DNA of 64,000 bases. Source: Flavobacteriaceae bacterium (lineage in GTDB: Bacteria; Bacteroidota; Bacteroidia; Flavobacteriales; Flavobacteriaceae). Within the stretch, counting starts at the first letter, position 1. The number at the start of each line of letters is the position of its first letter. The DNA is taken from the NCBI GenBank assembly GCA_031277535.1, contig JAITMD010000008.1:391232-455231 (forward strand), in the 5' to 3' direction. The translations under genes and the position numbers were made by a program. This document shows, in pieces, positions 1 through 8,340 of the stretch. Under the pieces are notes generated by a model. It worked only from the letters and a program-made list of their open reading frames with translations, was not told the origin of the DNA and ran no database searches.

Positions 1-699
1 TTAGGAACGCATAATCTGTTAGGGTTAGCTCGTGTTAAAGGAGCTCGTATCTTAATAGCTTCCACTTCTGAAATTTATGGAGACCCTTTAGTACACCCAC
101 AAACAGAAGAATATTATGGAAATGTAAATACTGTAGGACCAAGAGGTGTTTATGATGAAGCAAAACGCTTTCAAGAATCATTAACTATGGCTTACCATAC
201 ATTCCATAATGTAGAGGTGCGTATAGTGCGTATTTTTAATACGTATGGACCAAGAATGCGACTAAATGACGGACGTGTAATACCAGCATTTATTGGACAA
301 GCTTTACGAGGAGAAAACCTAACTGTTTTTGGAGAAGGTTTACAGACGCGTTCTTTCTGTTATGTAGATGATCAAGTAGATGGAATCTATAGATTATTAT
401 TATCAGATTACAGTTCTCCTGTCAATATTGGTAACCCAGAAGAGATTACTATTTTAGATTTTGCAAAAGAGATATTAGCATTGACTAATAGTGATTGTCA
501 AATTATTTACAAAGATTTGCCAATAAATGACCCTTTACAGCGTTGTCCTGATATTACTAAGGCAAAATCAATCTTAGGATGGACACCAAAGGTTTCAAGA
601 GCAGAAGGTATGAAAAAGACATATGAATATTTTAAGGCTTTTTCAACAGAAGAACTTAATGCAATTGAGCACAAAGATTTTTCGAAATATATTTATTAA
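1..699 (+). CDS. UDP-glucuronate decarboxylase (UXS-type SDR), 5'-truncated
   Basis: The reading frame is open from base 1, so the gene enters from the left edge. About 233 residues are visible of a family that is usually 310-330 long, and the N-terminal Rossmann glycine motif is missing. The visible part has the SDR serine/threonine-glutamate motif STSEIYG (visible residues 21-27), the catalytic YDEAK (Y51, K55) and the conserved TRSFCYVDD stretch. These fit extended SDR enzymes that make UDP-xylose, or related dehydratase/epimerases, for cell-surface sugars. The stop codon shares its last base with the next start (taATG), so the two are translationally coupled in a polysaccharide operon. 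A dTDP-glucose dehydratase-like enzyme is the main alternative. An internal ATG at 187 is not the start, because catalytic residues lie upstream of it. Confidence 0.85.
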   Translation, partial: LGTHNLLGLARVKGARILIASTSEIYGDPLVHPQTEEYYGNVNTVGPRGVYDEAKRFQESLTMAYHTFHNVEVRIVRIFNTYGPRMRLNDGRVIPAFIGQALRGENLTVFGEGLQTRSFCYVDDQVDGIYRLLLSDYSSPVNIGNPEEITILDFAKEILALTNSDCQIIYKDLPINDPLQRCPDITKAKSILGWTPKVSRAEGMKKTYEYFKAFSTEELNAIEHKDFSKYIY

Positions 700-2039
700 T
701 GAATAAAGCTAATAGAAACTATTCTCATCTAATACATCCGATTACCTTAATATTAGATTTAGTAATATTAAATACAGTATTCTATTTCTTTTTTAGAGAA
801 GTTGAGTATGAGTTTCTATTAGCTACTTTTTTAAGTATTTCATGGTGCTTTATTTCATGGATAACCCATTTCTATGAAGTACATCGCTACAGTAGAGTAG
901 CTAAAATAGTACCCAATATAGTCAAGCAATTTGTAGGATTAGTTATCGCTGTTGCTGCGTTAAACGGAATACTTGACCGCTTTGATGAACCTTCCAGATT
1001 AGTCTATTTTACTTGTTTGTGTATGCTTATAGTCTCTGTACTAAAGCTTACTATTTATTTTGCCCTTAAATATTTTAGAAGAGCATTAGGAGGAAATTAT
1101 AGAAACGTAATTTTTGTAGGCGATACAAAAGAATTAAAGGCATTAAGTGATCTTTTCAGAAAAAGAAAAGATATGGGATATCGCATACTTCATTATTTTA
1201 ATAAAGAAGAGGCATTTCAATGTATAACAGCGTGTGTCCGTGAAAAGAAGATTCAAGAGATATTTATTTGCTTTGATTATATCGTCAACTCACGCTATCC
1301 TGATTTGTTTAATTTTGCAGATAATCACGCAGTTAAATTAAAGTATGTTCCTGACGAAAAACATTTGTCAACCAATAGTTTAAAAGTCCATTATTACGGT
1401 TATATTCCAATTATTTCACGACGTGAATTCCCTTTAGATAGATTAGGTAATAGGTTGTTGAAACGACTTTTCGATATTGTTTTCTCATCCGTAATTATTG
1501 TTTTTATTTTATCTTGGTTAGTTCCTTTAATAGCATTAGCAATTAGATGGGAAACAACAGGGCCTATTTTTTTTAAACAGAAGAGAACAGGATTGCACGA
1601 CAAGGAATTTATGTGTTATAAGTTTCGATCGATGAAATCAAATACAGAAGCAGATCAACAACACACCATCAAAAATGATAAGCGCATTACTAAAGTAGGA
1701 GCCTTTATGCGAACAACAAGTATAGACGAACTACCTCAGTTTTTTAATGTTTTTAGAGGAGATATGTCTATTGTTGGTCCTCGACCTCATATGCTTGCAC
1801 ATACCAAAGAATATAGTCAACGCGTCAACCGATTTATGCTACGTCACTTAATTAAACCTGGTATTACAGGAATGGCTCAAACGCATGGCTATAGAGGAGA
1901 AATAGAAGTGGACAGAGATATTATTAATCGATTCAAATACGATTTGTTTTATTTAGAGAATTGGTCTCTTTTATTAGATTTAAAGATTATTTATCTCACA
2001 ATACTAAATATGTTCAAAGGAGAAGAAAAAGCATATTAA
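699..2039 (+). CDS. Polyprenyl-phosphate hexose-1-phosphate transferase (exopolysaccharide initiating glycosyltransferase)
   Basis: The 446-residue protein has about four N-terminal membrane helices (residues 10-120), a CoA-binding-like middle, and from about residue 248 the bacterial sugar transferase domain. That domain starts with a membrane helix after RLLKRLFDI. It contains KFRSM and the signature DELPQFFNVFRGDMSIVGPR. This family transfers a sugar-1-phosphate from a UDP-sugar to undecaprenyl phosphate, the first membrane step of capsule, O-antigen or exopolysaccharide synthesis. It overlaps the upstream decarboxylase by one base and is the last gene of that cluster, followed by a terminator hairpin. 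The sugar specificity cannot be read from the sequence. Confidence 0.9.
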   Translation: MNKANRNYSHLIHPITLILDLVILNTVFYFFFREVEYEFLLATFLSISWCFISWITHFYEVHRYSRVAKIVPNIVKQFVGLVIAVAALNGILDRFDEPSRLVYFTCLCMLIVSVLKLTIYFALKYFRRALGGNYRNVIFVGDTKELKALSDLFRKRKDMGYRILHYFNKEEAFQCITACVREKKIQEIFICFDYIVNSRYPDLFNFADNHAVKLKYVPDEKHLSTNSLKVHYYGYIPIISRREFPLDRLGNRLLKRLFDIVFSSVIIVFILSWLVPLIALAIRWETTGPIFFKQKRTGLHDKEFMCYKFRSMKSNTEADQQHTIKNDKRITKVGAFMRTTSIDELPQFFNVFRGDMSIVGPRPHMLAHTKEYSQRVNRFMLRHLIKPGITGMAQTHGYRGEIEVDRDIINRFKYDLFYLENWSLLLDLKIIYLTILNMFKGEEKAY

Positions 2040-2040
2040 A

Positions 2041-2072
2041 AAGCACCTATTGTTTTCAGTAGGTGTTTTTTA
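2041..2072 (+). terminator. Rho-independent terminator of the polysaccharide operon
   Basis: CACCTA (2044-2049) pairs with TAGGTG (2060-2065) and is followed by six Ts, directly after the sugar transferase stop codon. Confidence 0.75.
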
Positions 2073-2109
2073 TTATGTGATAGATTCCCAATATTATCTT
2101 TTTTATAAT

Positions 2110-2117
2110 TATTTTTG
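2110..2117 (+). promoter_or_regulatory. Bacteroidota -7 element of purD
   Basis: TATTTTTG matches TAnnTTTG exactly and lies 26 bases before the purD ATG. No clear -33 TTG is visible at the usual distance. Confidence 0.5.
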
Positions 2118-2143
2118 ACGCTTAATAACAAACAACACAATTA

Positions 2144-3415
2144 ATGAGAATTTTATTATTAGGTTCAGGAGGACGCGAGCACGCACTTGCTTGGAAAATG
2201 CTTCAAAGCGATAAATGTGAAGCATTATTTGTAGGACCAGGAAATGCAGGAACTGCTAAGATAGCTACAAATGTAGCCGTTAATCCAAATGATTTCGAAA
2301 CAGTAAAAGCAACTGTTTTAGAGCAGAAGATTGATATGGTGGTAGTAGGACCAGAAGATCCATTGGTAAAAGGAATTGTTGATTTCTTTAAGCAAGATGA
2401 TACAATTAAGCATATTCCTGTAATTGGACCATCTATGAAAGGTGCTCAATTAGAAGGAAGTAAAGATTTTGCTAAAGAGTTTCTTATCAAACACAATATA
2501 CCTACTGCTGCATATGCAAGTTTTACAAAAGACACGGTAGAAGAGGGTAAAGCATTTTTAGAAACATTAAAAGCTCCTTATGTATTAAAAGCCGATGGAT
2601 TAGCTGCAGGTAAAGGTGTAGTTATTTTGGAGGACTTGGACGAAGCAAAAGCAGAGTTAGAAGACATGTTGGTAGATGCAAAGTTTGGAGATGCAAGTTC
2701 TAAGGTTGTTATTGAAGAGTTTTTATCAGGAATTGAACTTAGTTGTTTTGTATTGACAGATGGAAAGTCATATAAATTATTGCCAACAGCTAAAGATTAT
2801 AAAAGAATAGGTGAAGGCGATAAAGGATTAAATACAGGAGGTATGGGTGCTGTTTCTCCAGTTCCTTTTGCTACAGAAGACTTTTTAAAGAAAGTAGAAG
2901 AGCGTATTGTTATCCCTACAGTGAAAGGATTACAAGAAGATAAACTTGACTTTAAAGGTTTTGTGTTTATTGGTTTGATCAAAGTTGGAGATGATCCATT
3001 TGTGATTGAATACAATGTACGTATGGGAGATCCTGAAACAGAGGTTGTAATGCCACGCGTAAAGTCTGATTTAGTTGCACTTTTTGAAGCTGTAGCAAAT
3101 GAAACGTTAGATACAGTAGAGATCGAATTAGATGACCGTACAGCTACAACAGTAATGTTAGTATCGGGAGGATATCCAGAAGACTATGAAAAAGGAAAAG
3201 TAATTACAGGAATAGAAAATGTACAAGATTCTATTGTATTCCATGCGGGTACTACTTTAAAAGACGGAGAAGTAGTAACAAACGGTGGACGCGTAATAGC
3301 AGTTACATCTTATGGAAATAGTTACGAAGAGGCATTAAAAAAATCTTATCAAAACATAGATAAACTAAATTTTGATAAGATTTATTATCGTAAAGATATC
3401 GGATTCGATTTATAA
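2144..3415 (+). CDS. purD: Phosphoribosylamine-glycine ligase (GAR synthetase)
   Basis: The 423-residue protein has the usual PurD length and begins with the typical RILLLGSGGREHALAW. An ATP-grasp core follows (KADGLAAGKGV near residue 148, NTGGMGA near 230, and the metal-binding EYNVRMGDPETE near 290). It ligates glycine to 5-phosphoribosylamine with ATP in the second step of IMP synthesis, in the cytoplasm. It stands as a single transcription unit between a terminator and a convergent gene. The start fits the conserved N-terminus. Confidence 0.97.
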   Translation: MRILLLGSGGREHALAWKMLQSDKCEALFVGPGNAGTAKIATNVAVNPNDFETVKATVLEQKIDMVVVGPEDPLVKGIVDFFKQDDTIKHIPVIGPSMKGAQLEGSKDFAKEFLIKHNIPTAAYASFTKDTVEEGKAFLETLKAPYVLKADGLAAGKGVVILEDLDEAKAELEDMLVDAKFGDASSKVVIEEFLSGIELSCFVLTDGKSYKLLPTAKDYKRIGEGDKGLNTGGMGAVSPVPFATEDFLKKVEERIVIPTVKGLQEDKLDFKGFVFIGLIKVGDDPFVIEYNVRMGDPETEVVMPRVKSDLVALFEAVANETLDTVEIELDDRTATTVMLVSGGYPEDYEKGKVITGIENVQDSIVFHAGTTLKDGEVVTNGGRVIAVTSYGNSYEEALKKSYQNIDKLNFDKIYYRKDIGFDL

Positions 3416-3424
3416 GCCTATCGA

Positions 3425-3655
3425 TTATTTTAAAAATGAATGGGCTGTAGTATCTTGCTCATCCTCTTTGTTCTCTTTAAATAGTTGTAATTTTTTCAAC
3501 CAAAATACAAAGAAGTAACAAGTGATCAAGATGAAAATCCAAGTAAGCGTATTTGCAGCCCACCAATTTTGTAGCTCTAATTTTGCAAATAAATTCATTG
3601 GCATAAATAGAACCTTCTCAAAAAGGAATCCAAGTCCGTTAAAAAATGAAGTCAT
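3425..3655 (-). CDS. DUF6341-type small membrane protein
   Basis: This 76-residue protein has an N-terminal amphipathic stretch, one strong membrane helix (about residues 36-54, TLTWIFILITCYFFVFWL) and a charged cytoplasmic tail. It resembles the flavobacterial DUF6341 family, which typically sits beside a DUF6427 gene and upp, as it does here. It is divergent from DUF6427 and convergent with purD, with only nine bases between the stops. Function is unknown. The family name is from memory of the gene neighbourhood, not a search. Confidence 0.75.
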   Translation of the reverse strand: MTSFFNGLGFLFEKVLFMPMNLFAKLELQNWWAANTLTWIFILITCYFFVFWLKKLQLFKENKEDEQDTTAHSFLK

Positions 3656-3765
3656 TATACTTTATTTTTAAATTAAATTAAATTATTTGATTATCCTGTG
3701 ATAAGCAATAATATAGCGAACGAGCCAAATTACCAAATATCATTACAAAAATATAAAATATATAA

Positions 3766-4704
3766 ATGTTAGCAAGTATTTTTAGTAAAACAAGACCGAT
3801 TAATTATATCATCCTTACTATTTTGATAGCAGGATCTTACGCCGTATCTGTTTTTCACCTGCGTGATATCCAATGGAGTAATTATGAGATTGTAAAGAAG
3901 AGTAGTGTTTTTGTCTTGTTATTGTTAATGACATACTTGTCGCAATTCATTGCTACACGCAATAGATTGGTTAGTGATAACGCCTATGTACCCTTGCTTT
4001 TTGTTTCTTTTCTTTTGTTGTTTCCTACATCCGTAGAAAGTAGTAAAGTAGTTATTTCAGCTTTCTTTATTATGTTGGCTCTAAGACGAATTTTTGCTTT
4101 ACAGTCGTTAAAACAGTCCAAAGAAAAAATATTTGATGCTGCGTTATGGATATTTGTAGCCAGTTTATTCCATTTCTGGAGTATACTTTTTATTATTTTG
4201 TTGTTTTTTAGCTTGACTTTTTATGGAGCAAAAGATTACCGAAATTGGATTATTCCCATTATAGCCTTCTTTGTTGTAATGACTTTCTTAGGAGTTTATC
4301 TGGCTGTAATGAATGAAAATGTTCTTATTTGGGCAACAGAAAAGTGTAGTATAAGTTTTGACTTCATGTATTTTGAAAATATGTATCAAAATGCAGCTCT
4401 ATCCATTTTTGTATCTATATCCTTATTGTATTTTATATCTCAGGCGTTGTCTTTGCCTTCAAAGCCTTTTAATATGCAAAACACCCATAAGAAAGTAATT
4501 ATATCATTTCTTATAGGTGTTGCAATTTATATTATATCAGCAGATAAAAACAATGGAATGTTGTTATTTACGTTTTTTCCTTTAGCAGTATTAGGTTCAA
4601 ACTATATTGAAAATATAACTCAAAACTGGAGAAAAGAAGCGAACGTATTTAGTATTTTCCTTATTGGGGCAATTTCTTTTATTCTGCAGTGTTTTTATCT
4701 ATAA
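3766..4704 (+). CDS. DUF6427-type polytopic membrane protein
   Basis: The 312-residue protein is almost entirely hydrophobic, with roughly nine predicted membrane helices and no signal peptidase site. It matches in length and context the flavobacterial DUF6427 family, found between a DUF6341 gene and upp. The N-terminus MLASIFSKTRPINYII contains the SKTRPINY-like motif I associate with that family. It is convergent with upp, one base apart. No function is assigned; it looks like an integral membrane protein of the wzy/O-antigen-polymerase type in topology only. Confidence 0.75.
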   Translation: MLASIFSKTRPINYIILTILIAGSYAVSVFHLRDIQWSNYEIVKKSSVFVLLLLMTYLSQFIATRNRLVSDNAYVPLLFVSFLLLFPTSVESSKVVISAFFIMLALRRIFALQSLKQSKEKIFDAALWIFVASLFHFWSILFIILLFFSLTFYGAKDYRNWIIPIIAFFVVMTFLGVYLAVMNENVLIWATEKCSISFDFMYFENMYQNAALSIFVSISLLYFISQALSLPSKPFNMQNTHKKVIISFLIGVAIYIISADKNNGMLLFTFFPLAVLGSNYIENITQNWRKEANVFSIFLIGAISFILQCFYL

Positions 4705-4705
4705 T

Positions 4706-5359
4706 TTATAACTTATGACCATAAGCTAAATCACCAGCATCTCCCAATCCTGGAACAATGTAATTGTGATCGTCCAGCTTTTCGTCCAAAGTAGCTACCC
4801 ATAGATTCACATGATCAGGTAAACTTTCTTCTAAGTACTTAATTCCTTCTGGAGCAGCAATTACAACAGCAATATGCAATTCTTTTGGTTTTTCTTCCGT
4901 CATCAGTTTGTTGATTACCGCTACTAATGATTGACCTGTTGCCAACATTGGGTCAATAAGAATTAAGATCTTGTCTTGGAATGAAGGAGCAGCTTGATAC
5001 TCAACTAAGATCTCACTTGCTTCACCATGTTTACCATGACGGCGATAAGCAGATACAAATCCATTCTCTGCATCGTCAAAAAAGTTCATAAACCCAGTGT
5101 GAAGTGCCAATCCTGCACGTAAAATAGAGCATAATACTACATTATCTCCAATGCATGTTGTGTGTTTTACTCCTAAGGGAGTTTGTACAGCAATATCTTT
5201 GTAAGGTAATTTTTTACTTAGCTCATACGCCATAATCTCTCCAATGCGTTCAATGTTTTTTCTAAAACGCATACTGTCTTTCTGAATCTTTACATCGCGA
5301 AGTTGAGCTAAAAAGTGATTTAAAATGCTGTTCTCTGCGGAAATATAATGAATTTTCAT
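4706..5359 (-). CDS. upp: Uracil phosphoribosyltransferase
   Basis: The 217-residue protein carries the PRPP-binding loop (LILIDPMLATGQSL, about residues 131-144). Its C-terminal uracil-binding motif is GLGDAGDLAYG, which ends the protein as in the family. It salvages uracil with PRPP to make UMP. The gene is on the minus strand and divergent from the DUF4254 gene. Leu replaces the more common Arg after GDAGD, a tolerated variation in Bacteroidota as far as I know. Confidence 0.95.
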   Translation of the reverse strand: MKIHYISAENSILNHFLAQLRDVKIQKDSMRFRKNIERIGEIMAYELSKKLPYKDIAVQTPLGVKHTTCIGDNVVLCSILRAGLALHTGFMNFFDDAENGFVSAYRRHGKHGEASEILVEYQAAPSFQDKILILIDPMLATGQSLVAVINKLMTEEKPKELHIAVVIAAPEGIKYLEESLPDHVNLWVATLDEKLDDHNYIVPGLGDAGDLAYGHKL

Positions 5360-5393
5360 CTCGGTATAATTAGTACGATAAAGGTATAAAAAC

Positions 5394-5401
5394 TATATTT
5401 G
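5394..5401 (+). promoter_or_regulatory. -7 element of the DUF4254 gene
   Basis: TATATTTG is an exact TAnnTTTG match, 17 bases before the ATG at 5419, in the divergent upp/DUF4254 gap. Confidence 0.55.
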
Positions 5402-5418
5402 TAAATAAAATTATTAGT

Positions 5419-6024
5419 ATGTTTTCAGAATTAGCATTTCCAATATTCGAAGAGAGTATTCGCGACTATCATAAATTTGACAATGTTGATCAACCAATCA
5501 ACAACCCATATCCAAAAGATGATATCAAACATTTACTGTATTTAAAGAACTGGATTGATACAGTTCAATGGCATTTCGAAGATATTATCCGCGATCCTCA
5601 AATTGATCCTGTTGCTGCATTAACATTGAAAAGAAGAATCGATGCTTCTAATCAAGAGCGTACAGATATGGTAGAATATATCGATAGCTACTTTTTACAA
5701 AAACACAAAGATGTGCAAGTAAAGGCAGGTGCTAAAATCAATTCTGAGAGTCCAGCTTGGGCTATAGATAGACTTTCTATTTTGGCTCTTAAGATTTATC
5801 ACATGAACGAAGAAGCGACAAGACCAGAAGCTACTCAAGATCACAGAGATAAATGCCAAGTGAAGTTAGATGTTCTTTTAGAGCAGAAGAAAGACTTAAC
5901 AACAGCTATTGATGATTTGTTAAATGATATCGCTGCTGGTGAGAAGTACATGAAAGTGTACAAACAAATGAAAATGTACAACGATGAGGAATTAAATCCG
6001 GTATTGTACCAAAACAAGAAATAA
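5419..6024 (+). CDS. DUF4254 domain protein
   Basis: The 201-residue soluble, acidic, helical protein has no signal peptide. It is rich in charged residues and has the conserved patterns NPYPKDDIKHLLYLKNWIDT near the N-terminus and a helical C-terminus. DUF4254 proteins in Bacteroidota typically lie next to a GT9 heptosyltransferase-like gene, as here, which suggests a role in lipopolysaccharide or glycan assembly. That role is inferred from context only. It is separated from the glycosyltransferase by 73 bases that contain a palindrome. Confidence 0.8.
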   Translation: MFSELAFPIFEESIRDYHKFDNVDQPINNPYPKDDIKHLLYLKNWIDTVQWHFEDIIRDPQIDPVAALTLKRRIDASNQERTDMVEYIDSYFLQKHKDVQVKAGAKINSESPAWAIDRLSILALKIYHMNEEATRPEATQDHRDKCQVKLDVLLEQKKDLTTAIDDLLNDIAAGEKYMKVYKQMKMYNDEELNPVLYQNKK

Positions 6025-6027
6025 TAG

Positions 6028-6074
6028 TATCTTTGATATAAATTACAGAAAGCGTGAATATTCACGCTTTTCTT
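6028..6074 (+). promoter_or_regulatory. -7 element and 22-bp perfect palindrome between DUF4254 and GT9 genes
   Basis: TATCTTTG at 6028-6035 matches TAnnTTTG. AAAGCGTGAAT at 6049-6059 is followed at once by its reverse complement (6060-6070) and then TTCTTG. The hairpin is either a terminator for the upstream gene or a 5'-leader hairpin of a transcript starting near 6042. The two readings cannot be separated by eye. Confidence 0.5.
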
Positions 6075-6097
6075 GTTCATAACCTAATTTATTTGTA

Positions 6098-7147
6098 GTG
6101 GCACATTCCAAACACATACTTATATTTCGATTATCAGCTATGGGCGACGTTGCGATGACTGTTCCTGTAGTACGTGCTTTAATAGCACAGCATCCAGATG
6201 TACGAGTAACAGTAGTATCTCGTCCTTTTTTCAAACCTTTCTTTAAGGATATAGAAAGAGTGGATTTTTTTCCAATTGACGTCAAAAAGAGACATAAAGG
6301 ATTTGCAGGATTACTTCGTTTATACAGTGATTTAAAAGCGCTTAAAGTAGATTATTTTGCTGATTTCCACAATGTATTGCGTTCACAAATTATCCGCACA
6401 CTTTTTAGTTTAAGTGGGGTTAAAGTAGCTGCATTAGACAAAGGGAGAGAAGGAAAAAAAGAATTGACTCGTGCAGAGAATAAGATATTTAAACAATTAC
6501 CTACAATGTTTGCTAATCATCAACGTACGTTGGCAAGCCTTGGATTTGCTGTAGATTTAACGCATCCTCAGTTTCCTACTACACCAGATTTAGCTCCAGA
6601 ATTGTTACAATACACCAAAGACCAAGATACCTATTGGATCGGAATTGCACCATTTGCACAGTATGATACCAAAGTATATCCCTTGAGTTTAATGCAACAA
6701 GTGATTGACACATTGGCTGAGCGCGAAAAATCGACTATTTTTCTGTTTGGAGGAGGTGAAAAAGAGATTGCATTACTGAACCAATTAAAACGCGATAATT
6801 ATAATGTAATCGTGATGGCAGGTAAAGTAAAGTTTGATGCGGAGTTGAATTTGATACAGCATTTAGATGTAATGTTGTCAATGGATTCAGGGAATGCACA
6901 TATTGCTGCAATGCTTGGCAAGAAAGTTGTGACACTATGGGGAGCAACGCATCCTTATGCGGGTTTCGCACCGTTTAATCAACCAGCGGATTACTGTATC
7001 ACAGCAGATAGAGAGCAGTATCCACTATTGCCTACATCTGTCTATGGAAATAAAGAAGTAGAGGGGTACAAGGATGTAATGCAAACAATTGATCCGCAGA
7101 TGGTGTGTAATAAGATAATAGAAGTAATTAATTCAGATAAAAAATAG
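6098..7147 (+). CDS. Glycosyltransferase family 9 (heptosyltransferase-like), GTG start
   Basis: The 349-residue protein opens with the GT9 N-terminus ILIFRLSAMGDVAMTVPV. It has the second half-domain motifs GIAPFAQYDTKVYPL (about 188-202), FGGGEKE and the nucleotide-sugar loop SMDSGNAHIAAMLGKKVVTLWGATHP (about 266-291). These are typical of LPS core heptosyltransferases and related enzymes. The start codon is GTG at 6098. No ATG in frame would keep the N-terminal strand, so this start is well supported. It probably forms an operon with apt 26 bases downstream. The donor sugar is unknown. Confidence 0.9.
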   Translation: MAHSKHILIFRLSAMGDVAMTVPVVRALIAQHPDVRVTVVSRPFFKPFFKDIERVDFFPIDVKKRHKGFAGLLRLYSDLKALKVDYFADFHNVLRSQIIRTLFSLSGVKVAALDKGREGKKELTRAENKIFKQLPTMFANHQRTLASLGFAVDLTHPQFPTTPDLAPELLQYTKDQDTYWIGIAPFAQYDTKVYPLSLMQQVIDTLAEREKSTIFLFGGGEKEIALLNQLKRDNYNVIVMAGKVKFDAELNLIQHLDVMLSMDSGNAHIAAMLGKKVVTLWGATHPYAGFAPFNQPADYCITADREQYPLLPTSVYGNKEVEGYKDVMQTIDPQMVCNKIIEVINSDKK

Positions 7148-7173
7148 TATTTTTAAGGGATAAAAGTAAAACC

Positions 7174-7686
7174 ATGAGAATAGAAGACTACATCAGAGAT
7201 ATTCAAGATTTTCCGAAGGAAGGAATTGGATTTAAGGATATTACTCCTCTTTTAAACAATCATGCTGCAATGGTAGAAGCAACAAATCAATTGTTGGCAT
7301 TGGTGGGCGATAAAAAAGTGGATAGAGTGGTAGGTATGGAGAGTAGAGGGTTCTTCTTTGCTACTTTATTGGCAGAAAAGTTGGGAGCAGGATTTGTACC
7401 TGTACGTAAACCAAGAAAATTACCACATGATACAATTGCTCAAGAATATAGTTTAGAATACGGTACAGATATTTTGGAAATGCATGCAGATGCAATTAAA
7501 CCAGGAGAAAAAGTGCTTATTCACGATGACGTTTTAGCAACTGGAGGTACAGCAGAGGCTGTGTGTAAGTTAGTTGAACGTTTAGGAGGAGAGATTGTAC
7601 AAGTGAACTTTCTAATGGAATTATCATTCTTACACGGAAGAGATAAATTAGCACAATATGATGTAAAAAGCTTAATAAGCTACTAA
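7174..7686 (+). CDS. apt: Adenine phosphoribosyltransferase
   Basis: The protein is 170 residues long, the usual Apt length. It has GMESRGFFF near residues 54-62, RKPRKLP near 78-84, and the PRPP-binding loop VLIHDDVLATGGTA at 114-127. It converts adenine and PRPP to AMP in purine salvage. It follows the GT9 gene by 26 bases and ends in a long perfect hairpin terminator. Confidence 0.95.
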   Translation: MRIEDYIRDIQDFPKEGIGFKDITPLLNNHAAMVEATNQLLALVGDKKVDRVVGMESRGFFFATLLAEKLGAGFVPVRKPRKLPHDTIAQEYSLEYGTDILEMHADAIKPGEKVLIHDDVLATGGTAEAVCKLVERLGGEIVQVNFLMELSFLHGRDKLAQYDVKSLISY

Positions 7687-7707
7687 AATATCGTTTTATA
7701 AAATTTT

Positions 7708-7756
7708 AAACCCTATTAAAAGCCCAGTATATAACGGCTTTTAATAGGGTTTTTTT
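7708..7756 (+). terminator. Strong terminator after apt
   Basis: A 17-base arm (7708-7724) is perfectly complementary to 7736-7752, with an 11-base loop and a run of Ts through 7756. Confidence 0.9.
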
Positions 7757-7762
7757 ATGAGT

Positions 7763-7849
7763 GAGTCCATAGTAAGTCCATTCCGAATCCATTTTGACTC
7801 TATTAAATTAGAAGTTTTAATGGACTCTCAATGGACTCAGAATTGTATA
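7763..7849. repeat. Head-to-head array of degenerate 11-mers, core GAGTCCATT
   Basis: Units on the + strand start at 7763, 7774, 7785 and 7796, exactly 11 bases apart: GAGTCCATAGT, AAGTCCATTCC, GAATCCATTTT and GACTCTATTAA. The same motif then continues on the - strand, also in 11-base steps. These units cover 7806-7816 (weak), 7817-7827 (GAGTCCATTAA), 7828-7838 (GAGTCCATTGA) and 7839-7849 (weak). Four units therefore face four, with almost no spacer. No ORF covers it. It lies just beyond the apt terminator. A second array with the same layout and an unrelated core is at 46063-46159. Function is unknown. Confidence 0.75.
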
Positions 7850-8170
7850 AAAAAGGATTTATCAATAGTCGTGGTCAAGTAAAATTATGAGATACGATAA
7901 GAAAGAGTAAAGAGAATAAAATGAAATACGATTGAGGTAAAATTTATTGCTTCAAAACGTAAATTTTGCTTTAGCAATAGGTGTCGAAAGAAAGCAATAG
8001 GTGTGCAATTACAGATACAAAATTGTTCAGGCTAAAAAAGCAATTACCTATAAATTCGACTAAAATATCAGAACGATAGAACAAAGATATAAAAAATATT
8101 TTTTGCACATAGGGGCTAATGTCTTGCTGTATAAAGTCTTGTGCGTATTTTTAATTTTTTGTAAAAAAGC
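7850..8170. other. Gene-free AT-rich stretch with a short direct repeat
   Basis: No convincing ORF is visible. The only structure found is AGCAATAGGTGT repeated at 7973-7984 and 7993-8004 (20-base offset), plus GCAATTAC near 8005 and 8041. No terminator, tRNA or riboswitch fold was recognised. Confidence 0.5.
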
Positions 8171-8202
8171 TTGGAAAATCCAAAATTAATTAGAAAACTT
8201 TG
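8171..8202 (+). promoter_or_regulatory. Candidate promoter of the arginine leader transcript
   Basis: TTG at 8171-8173 is followed after 21 bases by AAACTTTG (8195-8202), one mismatch from TAnnTTTG. Transcription would start near 8210, about 20 bases before the leader ORF. Confidence 0.35.
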
Positions 8203-8232
8203 CTTCAGCTTCTTAAGTAAGCGAATTAATAA

Positions 8233-8340
8233 ATGAAGAAAACCGATTTAAATATAACTTTTATCTCTAACAACATTGCTTTAGCAGCTGTTGCGGTTTT
8301 CTATACTTCTACATCGCGGGTATCGCGGTCGCGGGCTTAA
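8233..8340 (+). CDS. Putative arginine leader peptide (35 aa)
   Basis: The ORF ATG 8233 to TAA 8338-8340 encodes a 35-residue peptide. It begins MKKTDLNITF and ends TSTSRVSRSRA. Three of the last seven residues are arginine, all encoded by CGG (8317-8319, 8326-8328, 8332-8334), a codon rare in the neighbouring genes. Each of the three is preceded by Ser or Val-Ser encoded with TCG. The stop codon lies in the loop of a small hairpin followed by seven Ts (8334-8357). The arginine biosynthesis genes begin 155 bases downstream. The layout matches classical attenuation: ribosomes stalled at Arg codons would mask the terminator. No homologue was checked, so the peptide and its role are inferred. 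Confidence 0.5.
   Translation: MKKTDLNITFISNNIALAAVAVFYTSTSRVSRSRA

Noticed and set aside
7763..7849. The 11-mer array as a CRISPR or tandem satellite
   Set aside because: Units are contiguous, have no spacers, and switch strand in the middle.
7973..8004. Two copies of AGCAATAGGTGT as a possible CRISPR or repeat array
   Set aside because: Only two 12-base copies with an 8-base spacer; far too small for CRISPR.
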